Source: RGIG7332 sp045580305 (GTDB lineage: Bacteria > Bacillota > Clostridia > Oscillospirales > JAAYXM01). Taken from it: a DNA stretch of 32,307 bases. The position numbers were made by a program, and so were the translations under genes. Below are positions 26,901-32,307 of this stretch, piece after piece. The notes beneath the pieces were generated by a model that worked only from the letters and a program-made list of their open reading frames with translations, ran no database searches and had not been told where the DNA came from. The stretch lies in contig JAZNNQ010000010.1 in NCBI GenBank assembly GCA_045580305.1, positions 1-32,307 on the forward strand. The letters run 5' to 3'. Numbering within the stretch: position 1 is the first letter of the stretch; each line of letters starts with the position of its first letter.

Positions 26901-28729
26901 CCTTAGTACCCCAGACCGATTCGAGCGGCAACTATGTAGGTACATATTCGGGCGCAAATGTTCCCTTTGCTACCTACGAAACCCGACAGATAGGTTATAG
27001 CTATCTTTACAATGTAGACCGTGATGCAACCGTTACAGACGGTAACTTCTCGGTTGACTTCCAGATTGAGGACTACCGTGGCGTAAGAGAAACCGAGCAG
27101 GACACACATCTTAAGATGACAATGCTCAACGGCTTTGATCTTAATGAGGTAGCACTGGCTGACGGCAATGCACCCAAGCGTGACTTGAACCCCGAAAAAC
27201 TCAAGTTCGTTCTTGCGCGCAGAAGCGGTACTAACTTAAACACTCTCTTTACCACCGTGTTCGAGACCTACAACGACAACAGTAACATTTCGTCTATGAC
27301 TGCAGTTGATATGGTCCGTGCAGACGGCGCAGCCCTCGGAACAAATGAAAAGGTTCGCGCTGTTAAGGTTACTTTAAAGAGTGGCAGAATTGACTATATC
27401 ACCTTTGCAAACAATACAGATGTTGAGTATAAGGTTGATAATCTGTTTAATGTAAAGGGCTTTGTCACCGTATATTCTTTAGAGGACGGTGTAAACACCT
27501 ACTCATATGTAAATGACGGTACAAAGGTTGGAAATCTCACCGCTACCGCTGCATACACAGGTAAGATAAAAGATTTCACCAAGGGCAGCAAGTTTGAGAA
27601 CTCAATTACCGTGGCCTTTGACAGCACAGTAGATGCGGAAGAGCTTATCGGCCGTTATCTCTATGTTGACGAAACCTCTATTGAAAACGGCAATGCAACT
27701 TATGAGATTTTAGATGTTACCAAGTCGGGCTCAAATTATGTGCTTGACATCGGCGATATCACTTTAATCGATAAGCTCGATGCAAACGGCGATTATGTTT
27801 ATAAGATTGATGCAAACGACACCTTCAGAATCCCGCTTTCCAAGGTAAGTGCAGAATCTGTGGTAACAATCGATGCTGTTGCTGATCAGTCGCTGTATGC
27901 GGCAGAAAGCGTATCGTTTACACTTGATGCTACTTCAAGCATCGGCAACGATATTACTTATGCGGCAACAACACTTCCTCAGGGTGCAACCCTTAATGCT
28001 GAAACCGGTAAATTTAGCTGGACGCCGACCACTTCACAGATCGGTGAGCACACCGCGACATTTACCGCAAGTGACGGCATTGCAAGCGCGACCATTACGG
28101 TAAAGATTACCGTAAAAACACCCAGCTCCGTTGTAATTTTAGATAATGGTGGCGACAGTGATACCGTAACCGTAGCATACGGTTCGGCAATGCCTGCAGT
28201 AGAAGTACCGGAGAAGGCAGGTTTCGTATTTGACGGCTACTATGACGGCGAAAACGGTACCGGCACACAGTACTACAAGGCAAACGGAAAGAGCGCCCGC
28301 ACCTGGGATAAGACCGGAAATGTAACACTTTATGCTAAGTGGGTTGAAGGTAGCGATATCTTCGGTACAATGTCGGCATATATCAGAAACATTTCATTTG
28401 TTGATACTGACAACAGCACAAAGTACAGAATTTACCTGTTTGCGGGAGTAGATACTCTTGATTATCAAGAGGTCGGCTTTGAAGTAAGCGCCGGCGGCAA
28501 GACGCTGCACATAAAGACAAATGTAGTGTACAGCAGCTTCCAGGCGAGCAATGCTACGGTAACACCGGCAACACTCGGTAATAAGTGTACAAGAATTTTT
28601 GCTGAATCCGTGACCTTTAGTGAAGCCTTCAAGAGTGCGGATATTGTAGTTCGTCCGTATGCAATAGATTTCGACGGCAATTACATCTACGGCAAATATA
28701 CAACTATCAACGGCGCATATACCAAGTAA
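20957..28729 (+). CDS. Giant secreted heparinase II/III-type lyase with five N-terminal binding modules
   Basis: 2590 aa, start set by ggaggagcgg just upstream. The signal peptide (to ~34) shares FVGLMPQIS with the 1040-aa paralogue. Module order: A (38-222), Ig (225-330), B (333-510), A (513-700), Ig (703-805), B (808-990), C (994-1163), a BIG2-like Ig domain (~1168-1270), the lyase (~1273-2300), a 'putative Ig' domain (~2302-2388, TLPQGATLNAETGKFSWTP), one InlB-type B-repeat (~2389-2466), and the shared C-terminal domain (2467-2590). Lyase landmarks match the 1720-aa protein: zinc-ribbon cysteines C1345/C1348 and C1376/C1379, N1613, Y1685, H1851 and H1853, D1871 (Glu in the paralogue), H1893. 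Modules sit before the lyase here and after it in the paralogue. No LPXTG, dockerin or SLH anchor is visible. Confidence 0.86.
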   Translation: MKNGKIKRILSALLTLCLFVGLMPQISLGNVASAAASDVYYNFTKANTGTYGATAADKRELFAGLTYAAVAACNPNATSGEWAYHSYNCTSTDSTDGSSYAGYGYETGLGFIMATASRRNEMHTAVKMKVPNAGKYVPFINIHGGYFPAYAGVITANFREINSDGSLGTTLVSKKIHTAGIAAANDFTALSDVAIELEAKEYALEVVIDNERSMVIVSGLRLRAATNTTTVSFTVDDNVGYVEVNVGETVTLPMVVMGSNGVKYPCSQSTNWGHTENNPYVSLSIDKYAETVSFTGVAETATPQMVEFTNGYAQARVNVVVKPTGYIKPLETLYYDFTKILPDYVTVNHVHNMAPLLTYAMSTPGAYGEINKWTGNASNTSVDSDPWAIAAIDSGVIFSPLFHNYGIANKKQGIADVKIRVPVSGVYTPYLNVPTAYPMNTPLTISIINSSGTTLTTKTIAAGTSGVQTAMSDTAIALPKGEYIVRFNKTEAGSSDDAGANFYDGIELVPQTLKYDFEKANTGTYASGAEAIEEEFKTLTYDKVASLNSSVASEPWAYYNYTFNCSETDPTSHITASFAGYNYKDAGFALVTSTRKQESAVAVKLKAAAKGDFIPVLNVNGANFPNYAGVITANLYKLDNGELSTKLASKQFHLGAYPGKDNYVAISDTAVSIDGGEYVLEIVIDNERTIAIIDDFEFVPAGAKTPVSITIGNNEGLVEVNAGGTVSVPATVLTADGSELDFADSNDWEYTTGNTYVTVGVDKANGKFTFKGTTATSEPQTVYFKNGGAIAKINVKVNAAGTTKAAEDLYYDFTKVLPDSITANNVYNMGKYLTYAMSTPGAFGEINKWTGTASNTSVDSDPWMVASLDSTIKFSPCFHNYGIKSVNTGIADVKIKVPVSGAYRPYLSIGSAYPTGSALTMSLLDSDGTVLSTREITKGSTGDLSLSDTPLDLTAGEYIVRFNKTEVGASVDDGANLYDGIHLYNITEGGNEDIVYDFMKGWNGDTTADYVKTITYDMTETGGANELNTNRPSAPWAFLSDDSTGGNSYFKYNYASYGLCKSLKGTATLKIKVPATGYYIPSATLYYSTTGDATITLKRFDASTNTVGDKIAQLVTPVSATETKDYSFGSKVFLAKGEYALEITAANVSKSAVIINALKLAATDSDELGSIEVDLKANYYNDTIGYYADYPEMNTDEVKVTLYSTTGEDITESAVLGDNYSATYSSSDTSVATIDANGKITAHKLGKTTISVTAKLYGITKTATYTFEVVTGGKNRRSYYREDKVEAMRLNATKYSFAKNTMNSAVKNSAKYLENPEKLWDSVTSQELPRSYYTTYRADPAYSKCHYCGADLVDKYGSPYYAWIIDAWENPWKITCPDCSRDFPSNDFGSFYELGINPDGGQWSYELAKSENAKLVAAGETGYLVNTAYPEKGTGWGVDDGYGYVSGTTFTAPNGDTVNSTHTYISFYNHWGVWHTSLLYNAIGNLRDAYLYTGDIKYGRVGAILIDRIADVYPNMTTSPYRYQFTDSANYAPQGKVSDYIWENQLAERWAICYDAFWPAYEDEEVIATASAHAAKYNMANDKTTAAKIRKNCEDGILREIYRCVQIGKIGGNFGMYQSTLAIAAVALDTEPETIEMLDWIFRDGEQLMVDGAIQVNKITGGNVNRQLFDAVDANGIPDEVAPNYNQLWVESLYELVDYLAGYDKYPECDLYNNPKYMKMNTVVPEMLIRRWAMPQIGDSGATAKDAITMLKDNNRYVHGFMYTKDPIYAQVLYMYNGFSSENLHYPATHPDPMSLATEVQEIIDRDGLFDYGKSRNLTDYGYAAMRYPMEGENTETETTYWMFYGRGAGHGHRDALNLGIDAKGLAVAPDLGYPTSTTGYEYASWGQTTTSHNTVVVDDGRQFRLRTTGFPHHFDDSGRVKVMDASAEHQYAVDDYRRTVVSVGIDEDDTYAVDFFHINGGSEHLYSFHALADTVTTSGLTLVPQTDSSGNYVGTYSGANVPFATYETRQIGYSYLYNVDRDATVTDGNFSVDFQIEDYRGVRETEQDTHLKMTMLNGFDLNEVALADGNAPKRDLNPEKLKFVLARRSGTNLNTLFTTVFETYNDNSNISSMTAVDMVRADGAALGTNEKVRAVKVTLKSGRIDYITFANNTDVEYKVDNLFNVKGFVTVYSLEDGVNTYSYVNDGTKVGNLTATAAYTGKIKDFTKGSKFENSITVAFDSTVDAEELIGRYLYVDETSIENGNATYEILDVTKSGSNYVLDIGDITLIDKLDANGDYVYKIDANDTFRIPLSKVSAESVVTIDAVADQSLYAAESVSFTLDATSSIGNDITYAATTLPQGATLNAETGKFSWTPTTSQIGEHTATFTASDGIASATITVKITVKTPSSVVILDNGGDSDTVTVAYGSAMPAVEVPEKAGFVFDGYYDGENGTGTQYYKANGKSARTWDKTGNVTLYAKWVEGSDIFGTMSAYIRNISFVDTDNSTKYRIYLFAGVDTLDYQEVGFEVSAGGKTLHIKTNVVYSSFQASNATVTPATLGNKCTRIFAESVTFSEAFKSADIVVRPYAIDFDGNYIYGKYTTINGAYTK
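21068..22480 (+). repeat. Internal A-Ig-B repeat unit, copy 1
   Basis: Encodes residues ~38-508 of the 2590-aa protein. Its order and motifs (YYNFTKANTGTY; AMSTPGAYGEINKWTG; SVDSDPW; GEYIVRFNKTEAG) are repeated in the next unit, showing an in-gene duplication of about 1.4 kb. Confidence 0.85.
22493..23926 (+). repeat. Internal A-Ig-B repeat unit, copy 2
   Basis: Encodes residues ~513-990 (KYDFEKANTGTY; AMSTPGAFGEINKWTG; SVDSDPW; GEYIVRFNKTEVG). The B modules are more alike than the A modules. The same A-Ig-B order opens the 1040-aa protein. Confidence 0.85.
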
Positions 28730-28732
28730 CTA

Positions 28733-28768
28733 AAAAAACGATGCAAAAGTAATTTTGCATCGTTTTTT
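28733..28768 (+). terminator. Rho-independent terminator after the 2590-aa lyase gene
   Basis: Perfect 16-bp stem aaaaaacgatgcaaaa/ttttgcatcgtttttt around the tetraloop gtaa. Confidence 0.93.
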
Positions 28769-28770
28769 GT

Positions 28771-28799
28771 TTGACATTAATTTATGTGTGTTATATAAT
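28771..28799 (+). promoter_or_regulatory. Consensus sigma-A promoter
   Basis: TTGACA (28771-28776), a 17-bp spacer, and TATAAT (28794-28799): a perfect match to both hexamers at optimal spacing. It begins two bases after the preceding terminator and drives the 1040-aa gene, with a leader of about 40 nt. Confidence 0.88.
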
Positions 28800-28846
28800 T
28801 AATTAAATGGGAAAATGGAAGAAATTTTTAAAAAGGAGTTGTTTTT

Positions 28847-31800
28847 ATGAGAAAACAGACCTTGAAAAATGTCGTTTTTGCGGTACTCACTTTCTGCCTT
28901 TTTGTAGGCATTATGCCGCAGATTTCGGCGGACTTCTTCACTGCAAAAGCTGCAGCAGCAGATGTTTATTACGACTTTAAGAAAGGACACCCGGGCACAG
29001 TTCCCAGCAGTGTTACCGAATTGCGTGCGGCTTTCTCCGGACTTTCATACAGCGTAGTAGCAGGTCGCAATGCAGATATTACTTCGGGCGAGTGGGCGTA
29101 TAACGGATTTACCGCTACCGGAACTAGCAGCGAAACCACCTATGCATCCTACGTGTCCACAGCAACTAGCTATCGCGGTATCCTTATTACTACAGCAGAT
29201 CGAGACAACGTTATTAAGACCTCATTTAAGTTTAAGGGTCTTACTGCTGGAAAATATATTCCCTATCTCAATATCGACGGAGACAATTATCCTGAAAAGG
29301 CAGGTATTATTACTGCGAGAATTTACGCATCGGGTTCAAGTACAGTAATGTTCGAAAAGGAGATATACCTCGCATCATACCCCGATAATGAAAACTATAT
29401 TCCTCTTAGTAATACTGCGCAATCATTTGGAACCGGAGAATATATTCTTGAAATAGAAATCAATAAAGTAAGAACCTATGCAATGCTTAACGGTCTGCAG
29501 CTTGCTGCGGCGGATAGCAATATTGTAGTCTCAGTCGACCCCACAAACAACCTTGGTGTTTACGAAATAGAGGTTGGCGAAACTATGCAGATTCCTTTTA
29601 CACAGATGTTGTCCAATGGTACGACCAGCACCGAAAAAATTACCGGTTGGAACTGGACCTCCGGCAACAGCTATGTAACAGCGGACGTTAACAACAGTTC
29701 ACGCTACTTCACTATCAAAGGTGTAAAAGCAACGTCGACCCCTCAAACCATTGAGTTTAGCTTAGGCGCCTATGCAAAAACAAAAATCAATGTTATTGTT
29801 CGTGCCGCCGGCTACACCGATTCAAGTTCCGAATTTTATTACGATTTCGAAAAGGCACTACCAATTGATGTTTCTGCAGAATTTGTGTACCCGATAGGAA
29901 AGCATATTACCTACGGAAATACAGCGGTGGGCGGCTATGGTGAGATTAAAAAGTGGACAGGCACAGCAAGTACTGCCTCTGTGCACTCGTATCCCTGGAA
30001 GGTATCAAATATTGCAAACACGGCAACCTTTTCACCTATTTTCCAAGGCTACGGTGTTCGACATTTCGGAACAGGCAACGCTGAGATAAAAATCCAGGTG
30101 CCCGTGGGTACTACCTATATGCCTCAGTTGATACCTTACACAACTGATGGCGTTACTACACCTGTTACCGTCAGCATTATTAACTCTTCCGGTACTACCG
30201 TAAGTACAATGACCGTTCCGGCAGGAACAACAACCGCATACAACCTTGCGGACAAGGGCATCTCCTTATCGGCGACCGAGTATACCATCTGCTTTAACAA
30301 GACAGCAAGCGGAACTAACTTCTACGACGGTATCAAGCTTGTTAAGACAAACAATACAACCGTAACATTAGATGTTAACGGAGGTACTGCGACAGGCAAT
30401 AAGCCAACCGTTGTTGCAACCAATGGCTTCGCTATGCCCCCAGTCGATGATGCTATCCCCACCAGAACAGGATATACATTTGCCGGCTATTATGACGCAA
30501 CAAGTGGCGGTACAAGATACTATAATCAAAACGGTAAAAGTTCGCATGTCTGGGACAAGACAGCATCCACCGCAACCCTTTATGCACGCTGGACCGCAAA
30601 TACATATACCATTGCATATGACGCAAACGGCGGCAGCGGTACGATGGAAAGCTCAACTCATACCTACGATACCGCAAAGACTTTAACCGCAAATGCGTTC
30701 ACAAGAGAAGGCTATACCTTCCTTGGTTGGGATACAAGCTCCGCCGGAACTACTGTGGTACATACGGATGAAAAGAGTGTAAGTAACCTTACATCAACAA
30801 ACGGCGGAACTGTAACCCTTTACGCTGTATGGAAAGCAAACGAATATACCGTAACCTTAAATGGTCAGAGCGCAACCAGCGCAGGCACAACGAGCGTAAC
30901 CGCAACTTATGGCTCTGCAATGCCTGCAATAGAGGTACCCACAAAGACCGGATATGTTTTTGCAGGTTACTTTGATGCAGAAAACGGTGAAGGTACACAG
31001 TATTACAGTGCAGACGGAACTTCTGCCAAGGCTTGGAATATAGCTGAGGCAACCACTCTTTATGCACACTGGATTCAGGGTGAGGTAACAATTACCCAGA
31101 TCGAGGATAAGATAGTAGATGTTGAGCAAGAGCTCACCTTTACGGTAGAGGCATCCTCAACCGCACCGGGTGATATTACCTACACTGCTGAAAATCTCCC
31201 CGAGGGCGCAACCTTTAATGAGGCAACCGGCGAATTTAGCTGGACGCCCGCTATTGACCAGGTAGGCGAGTACACAATCGTTTTTAGAGGCAGCGATGGA
31301 CTTAATTACGCTGAAGTTATCGTTAAGGTTGAGGTTGCTGAAATCAACACCTCCGTTACTTTAGATGATGGTACAAATACCACGGAGATTACCGCAACCT
31401 ATGGCAGCGCAATGCCGAAGCTTGCTACTACTCCTACTAAGAGCGGCTATATTTTCGACGGTTATTTTGACGGCGAAAACGGCACTGGCACTAGATATTA
31501 CAAGGCAGACGGCACGAGTGCAAGAGCCTGGGATAAAAAAGACAGTACAGTAACCCTTTACGCTAAGTGGGTTGAGGGTGATGACCGCTTCGGAACAAGA
31601 ATTGGCGGATTTAAGAATATGACCTTCAAGAATAACGCTGGTGAAACTATGTTCCGTATGTACTTGTTCGCAGGTATCGATTCTTTAAATTACGATGAGG
31701 TCGGCTTTGAGGTAACAGTGGACGGCGTGACAAAGAAATTCAGCACAAGAACCGTATTTTCAAAAATATACAGAACAGACGGTAGCTATATAAGTGCGGC

Positions 31801-31969
31801 CACCTTCGGACCGAAGTGTATTCGCGGTATTGTTATTTCGACTACATTCAGTCTCGCTTATAAGGACAAGGTTGTCACCGTTCGCCCCTATGCTCTGGAC
31901 TTCGAAGGTAATTATATCTACGGCAAATCACTTACTATTAACGGCGTTTATGATTATGCCCTGGGGTAA
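28847..31969 (+). CDS. Secreted multi-domain binding protein, non-catalytic paralogue of the lyases
   Basis: 1040 aa; ribosome binding site aaaggag lies eight bases before the ATG. The signal peptide is related to that of the 2590-aa protein (FVGIMPQIS) and is cut near AKA/AAAD. Domains: A module (39-221), Ig-like (~226-322), B module (329-499), three InlB/Listeria-type B-repeats (~502-583, 586-664, 666-744; each with TGYxFAGYxD or GYTFLGWD and LYAxW), a 'putative Ig' domain (746-831, FNEATGEFSWTP), a fourth B-repeat (834-911), and the shared C-terminal domain (913-1040). There is no lyase domain, zinc ribbon or other catalytic motif. I infer a polysaccharide-binding, adhesion or scaffold role beside the two lyases. 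The strong promoter suggests high expression. No terminator separates it from the 41-aa ORF downstream. Confidence 0.85.
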   Translation: MRKQTLKNVVFAVLTFCLFVGIMPQISADFFTAKAAAADVYYDFKKGHPGTVPSSVTELRAAFSGLSYSVVAGRNADITSGEWAYNGFTATGTSSETTYASYVSTATSYRGILITTADRDNVIKTSFKFKGLTAGKYIPYLNIDGDNYPEKAGIITARIYASGSSTVMFEKEIYLASYPDNENYIPLSNTAQSFGTGEYILEIEINKVRTYAMLNGLQLAAADSNIVVSVDPTNNLGVYEIEVGETMQIPFTQMLSNGTTSTEKITGWNWTSGNSYVTADVNNSSRYFTIKGVKATSTPQTIEFSLGAYAKTKINVIVRAAGYTDSSSEFYYDFEKALPIDVSAEFVYPIGKHITYGNTAVGGYGEIKKWTGTASTASVHSYPWKVSNIANTATFSPIFQGYGVRHFGTGNAEIKIQVPVGTTYMPQLIPYTTDGVTTPVTVSIINSSGTTVSTMTVPAGTTTAYNLADKGISLSATEYTICFNKTASGTNFYDGIKLVKTNNTTVTLDVNGGTATGNKPTVVATNGFAMPPVDDAIPTRTGYTFAGYYDATSGGTRYYNQNGKSSHVWDKTASTATLYARWTANTYTIAYDANGGSGTMESSTHTYDTAKTLTANAFTREGYTFLGWDTSSAGTTVVHTDEKSVSNLTSTNGGTVTLYAVWKANEYTVTLNGQSATSAGTTSVTATYGSAMPAIEVPTKTGYVFAGYFDAENGEGTQYYSADGTSAKAWNIAEATTLYAHWIQGEVTITQIEDKIVDVEQELTFTVEASSTAPGDITYTAENLPEGATFNEATGEFSWTPAIDQVGEYTIVFRGSDGLNYAEVIVKVEVAEINTSVTLDDGTNTTEITATYGSAMPKLATTPTKSGYIFDGYFDGENGTGTRYYKADGTSARAWDKKDSTVTLYAKWVEGDDRFGTRIGGFKNMTFKNNAGETMFRMYLFAGIDSLNYDEVGFEVTVDGVTKKFSTRTVFSKIYRTDGSYISAATFGPKCIRGIVISTTFSLAYKDKVVTVRPYALDFEGNYIYGKSLTINGVYDYALG
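30347..31582 (+). repeat. InlB-type B-repeat array interrupted by an Ig domain
   Basis: Four ~80-residue units with the pattern V-T-L-(D/N), YGSAMP, GYxFxGYxD, RYY/QYY, W, LYAxW. A 'putative Ig' domain separates units 3 and 4. Unit 4 closely matches the single B-repeat of the 2590-aa protein, and the order putative Ig, B-repeat, C-terminal domain is the same in both. Confidence 0.8.
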
Positions 31970-32021
31970 GATACTTTAGAAGTTGCCGATAAGTAGAACC
32001 TAAGCTGGGAGGCGCATGGCA

Positions 32022-32147
32022 ATGTACATTAAACCCGAGCTTGATATTACAGAACTCTCCGATGAGGATGTAATTTCTACATCAAACGGACTCGCTGATG
32101 ACGGAGAGTATAAGCTGCCGGAAGGTGGCGACGAGTTCTGGGGCTAA
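32022..32147 (+). CDS. Short acidic 41-aa protein of unknown function
   Basis: Begins MYIKPELDITELSDEDVIST and ends GGDEFWG. The ribosome binding site gggagg (32007-32012) lies nine bases from ATG 32022; an in-frame ATG at 32016 is only three bases away, so 32022 is the better start. It is rich in Asp and Glu, lacks a signal peptide or membrane helix, and has no zinc-binding cysteines. The pattern Y-x-K-P-E...EDVI-S/T-T-S followed by a Gly/acid-rich tail resembles short conserved ORFs I recall from gut Clostridia, whose function I do not know. It sits 52 bp after the 1040-aa gene with no terminator between, so it is probably co-transcribed with it. A RiPP-like precursor or a small partner of the secreted proteins are possibilities only. 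Confidence 0.65.
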   Translation: MYIKPELDITELSDEDVISTSNGLADDGEYKLPEGGDEFWG

Positions 32148-32230
32148 TAAGAATAAAAGGAGTGGCATTCGCCACAGCCAGGTAAGGAAGTATTGTCCTG
32201 AAAAAGCGCCTTTTGGCGAATTTCTGCACC
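32148..32230 (+). other. 3' untranslated stretch with small hairpins
   Basis: Holds an aaaaggag sequence (about 32156-32163) without a credible ORF behind it, a 5-bp hairpin gtggc-attc-gccac, and a cgcc-tttt-ggcg hairpin. It is probably the untranslated tail of the preceding transcript. Confidence 0.4.
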
Positions 32231-32269
32231 AAAAACGCCCCATATCCGTCAGGATTATGGGGCGTTTTT
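32231..32269 (+). terminator. Strong rho-independent terminator
   Basis: 14-bp stem aaaaacgccccata/tatggggcgttttt, an 11-base loop and a T run. The A-rich left arm would also make it work on the minus strand for a convergent gene beyond the window. Confidence 0.9.
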
Positions 32270-32307
32270 AGCTTGAACTTCATCCAAAATTCATCTTTTC
32301 AGGATGC

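Noticed and set aside
30347..31582. Possible CRISPR or short tandem repeats in the repeat-rich secreted genes
   Set aside because: The repeats are ~80-codon protein domains in a continuous frame with diverged DNA, not short identical repeats with spacers.
32016..32021. ATG at 32016 as start of the small acidic protein
   Set aside because: It is only three bases from gggagg, too close; the in-frame ATG at 32022 has a normal nine-base spacing.
32077..32283. 68-codon minus-strand ORF at the right end
   Set aside because: It runs through the strong terminator and antisense to the 41-aa gene, has no ribosome binding site, and its sequence looks random.

Overview
The window looks like a chromosomal segment of an anaerobic, Gram-positive Clostridia-type bacterium (Oscillospiraceae/Ruminococcaceae-like, perhaps from a gut). 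This rests on an S-layer-homology protein, a fused two-ASKHA acyl-CoA-dehydratase activase typical of strict anaerobes, AGGAGG-type ribosome binding sites, sigma-A-type promoters, and giant secreted proteins built from Ig-like, InlB-type and lyase domains. The taxonomic call is inference. I see no rRNA, tRNA, CRISPR array, transposase or integrase.

Region by region. (1) 1-2853: the decayed 3' part of a mobile-element 'polyvalent' protein. It carries an ADP-ribosyltransferase-like domain and LPD/MuF-type domains, is frameshifted near 2680-2693, and its similarity to intact relatives stops abruptly near 2843. (2) 3047-8495: an apparent four-gene operon with a duplicated-core HlyD/MacA-type adaptor, a MacB/LolD-type ATPase, a MacB/FtsX-type permease and an SLH-domain envelope protein. 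The first three genes overlap by ATGA. (3) 8510-9607, minus strand: an acyltransferase-3 membrane protein, converging on the SLH gene over a shared bidirectional terminator. (4) 9759-15544: the fused activase/DUF2229 protein, followed 17 bp later by a lipoprotein with a Cthe_2159-like beta-helix carbohydrate-binding domain. (5) 15672-31969: three giant secreted genes (1720, 2590 and 1040 aa), each with its own terminator and promoter. (6) 32022-32147: a 41-codon gene between the third giant gene and a strong terminator.

The three giant proteins form one family. Two carry heparinase II/III-type polysaccharide lyase domains with an embedded four-cysteine zinc-ribbon-like insert. All three carry copies of an approximately 170-aa beta-sandwich-like module opening with Y-[YN]-[DN]-F, which comes in three recognisable subtypes (called A, B and C here), Ig-like spacers, and the same approximately 120-aa C-terminal domain. 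The third has no catalytic domain and looks like a binding or scaffold partner. I infer a secreted or surface-attached system for an acidic polysaccharide, two lyases plus a non-catalytic binder. The short acidic 41-aa protein is apparently co-transcribed with the binder, and its function is unknown. No sugar transporter or regulator sits beside these genes, so the substrate cannot be read from context.
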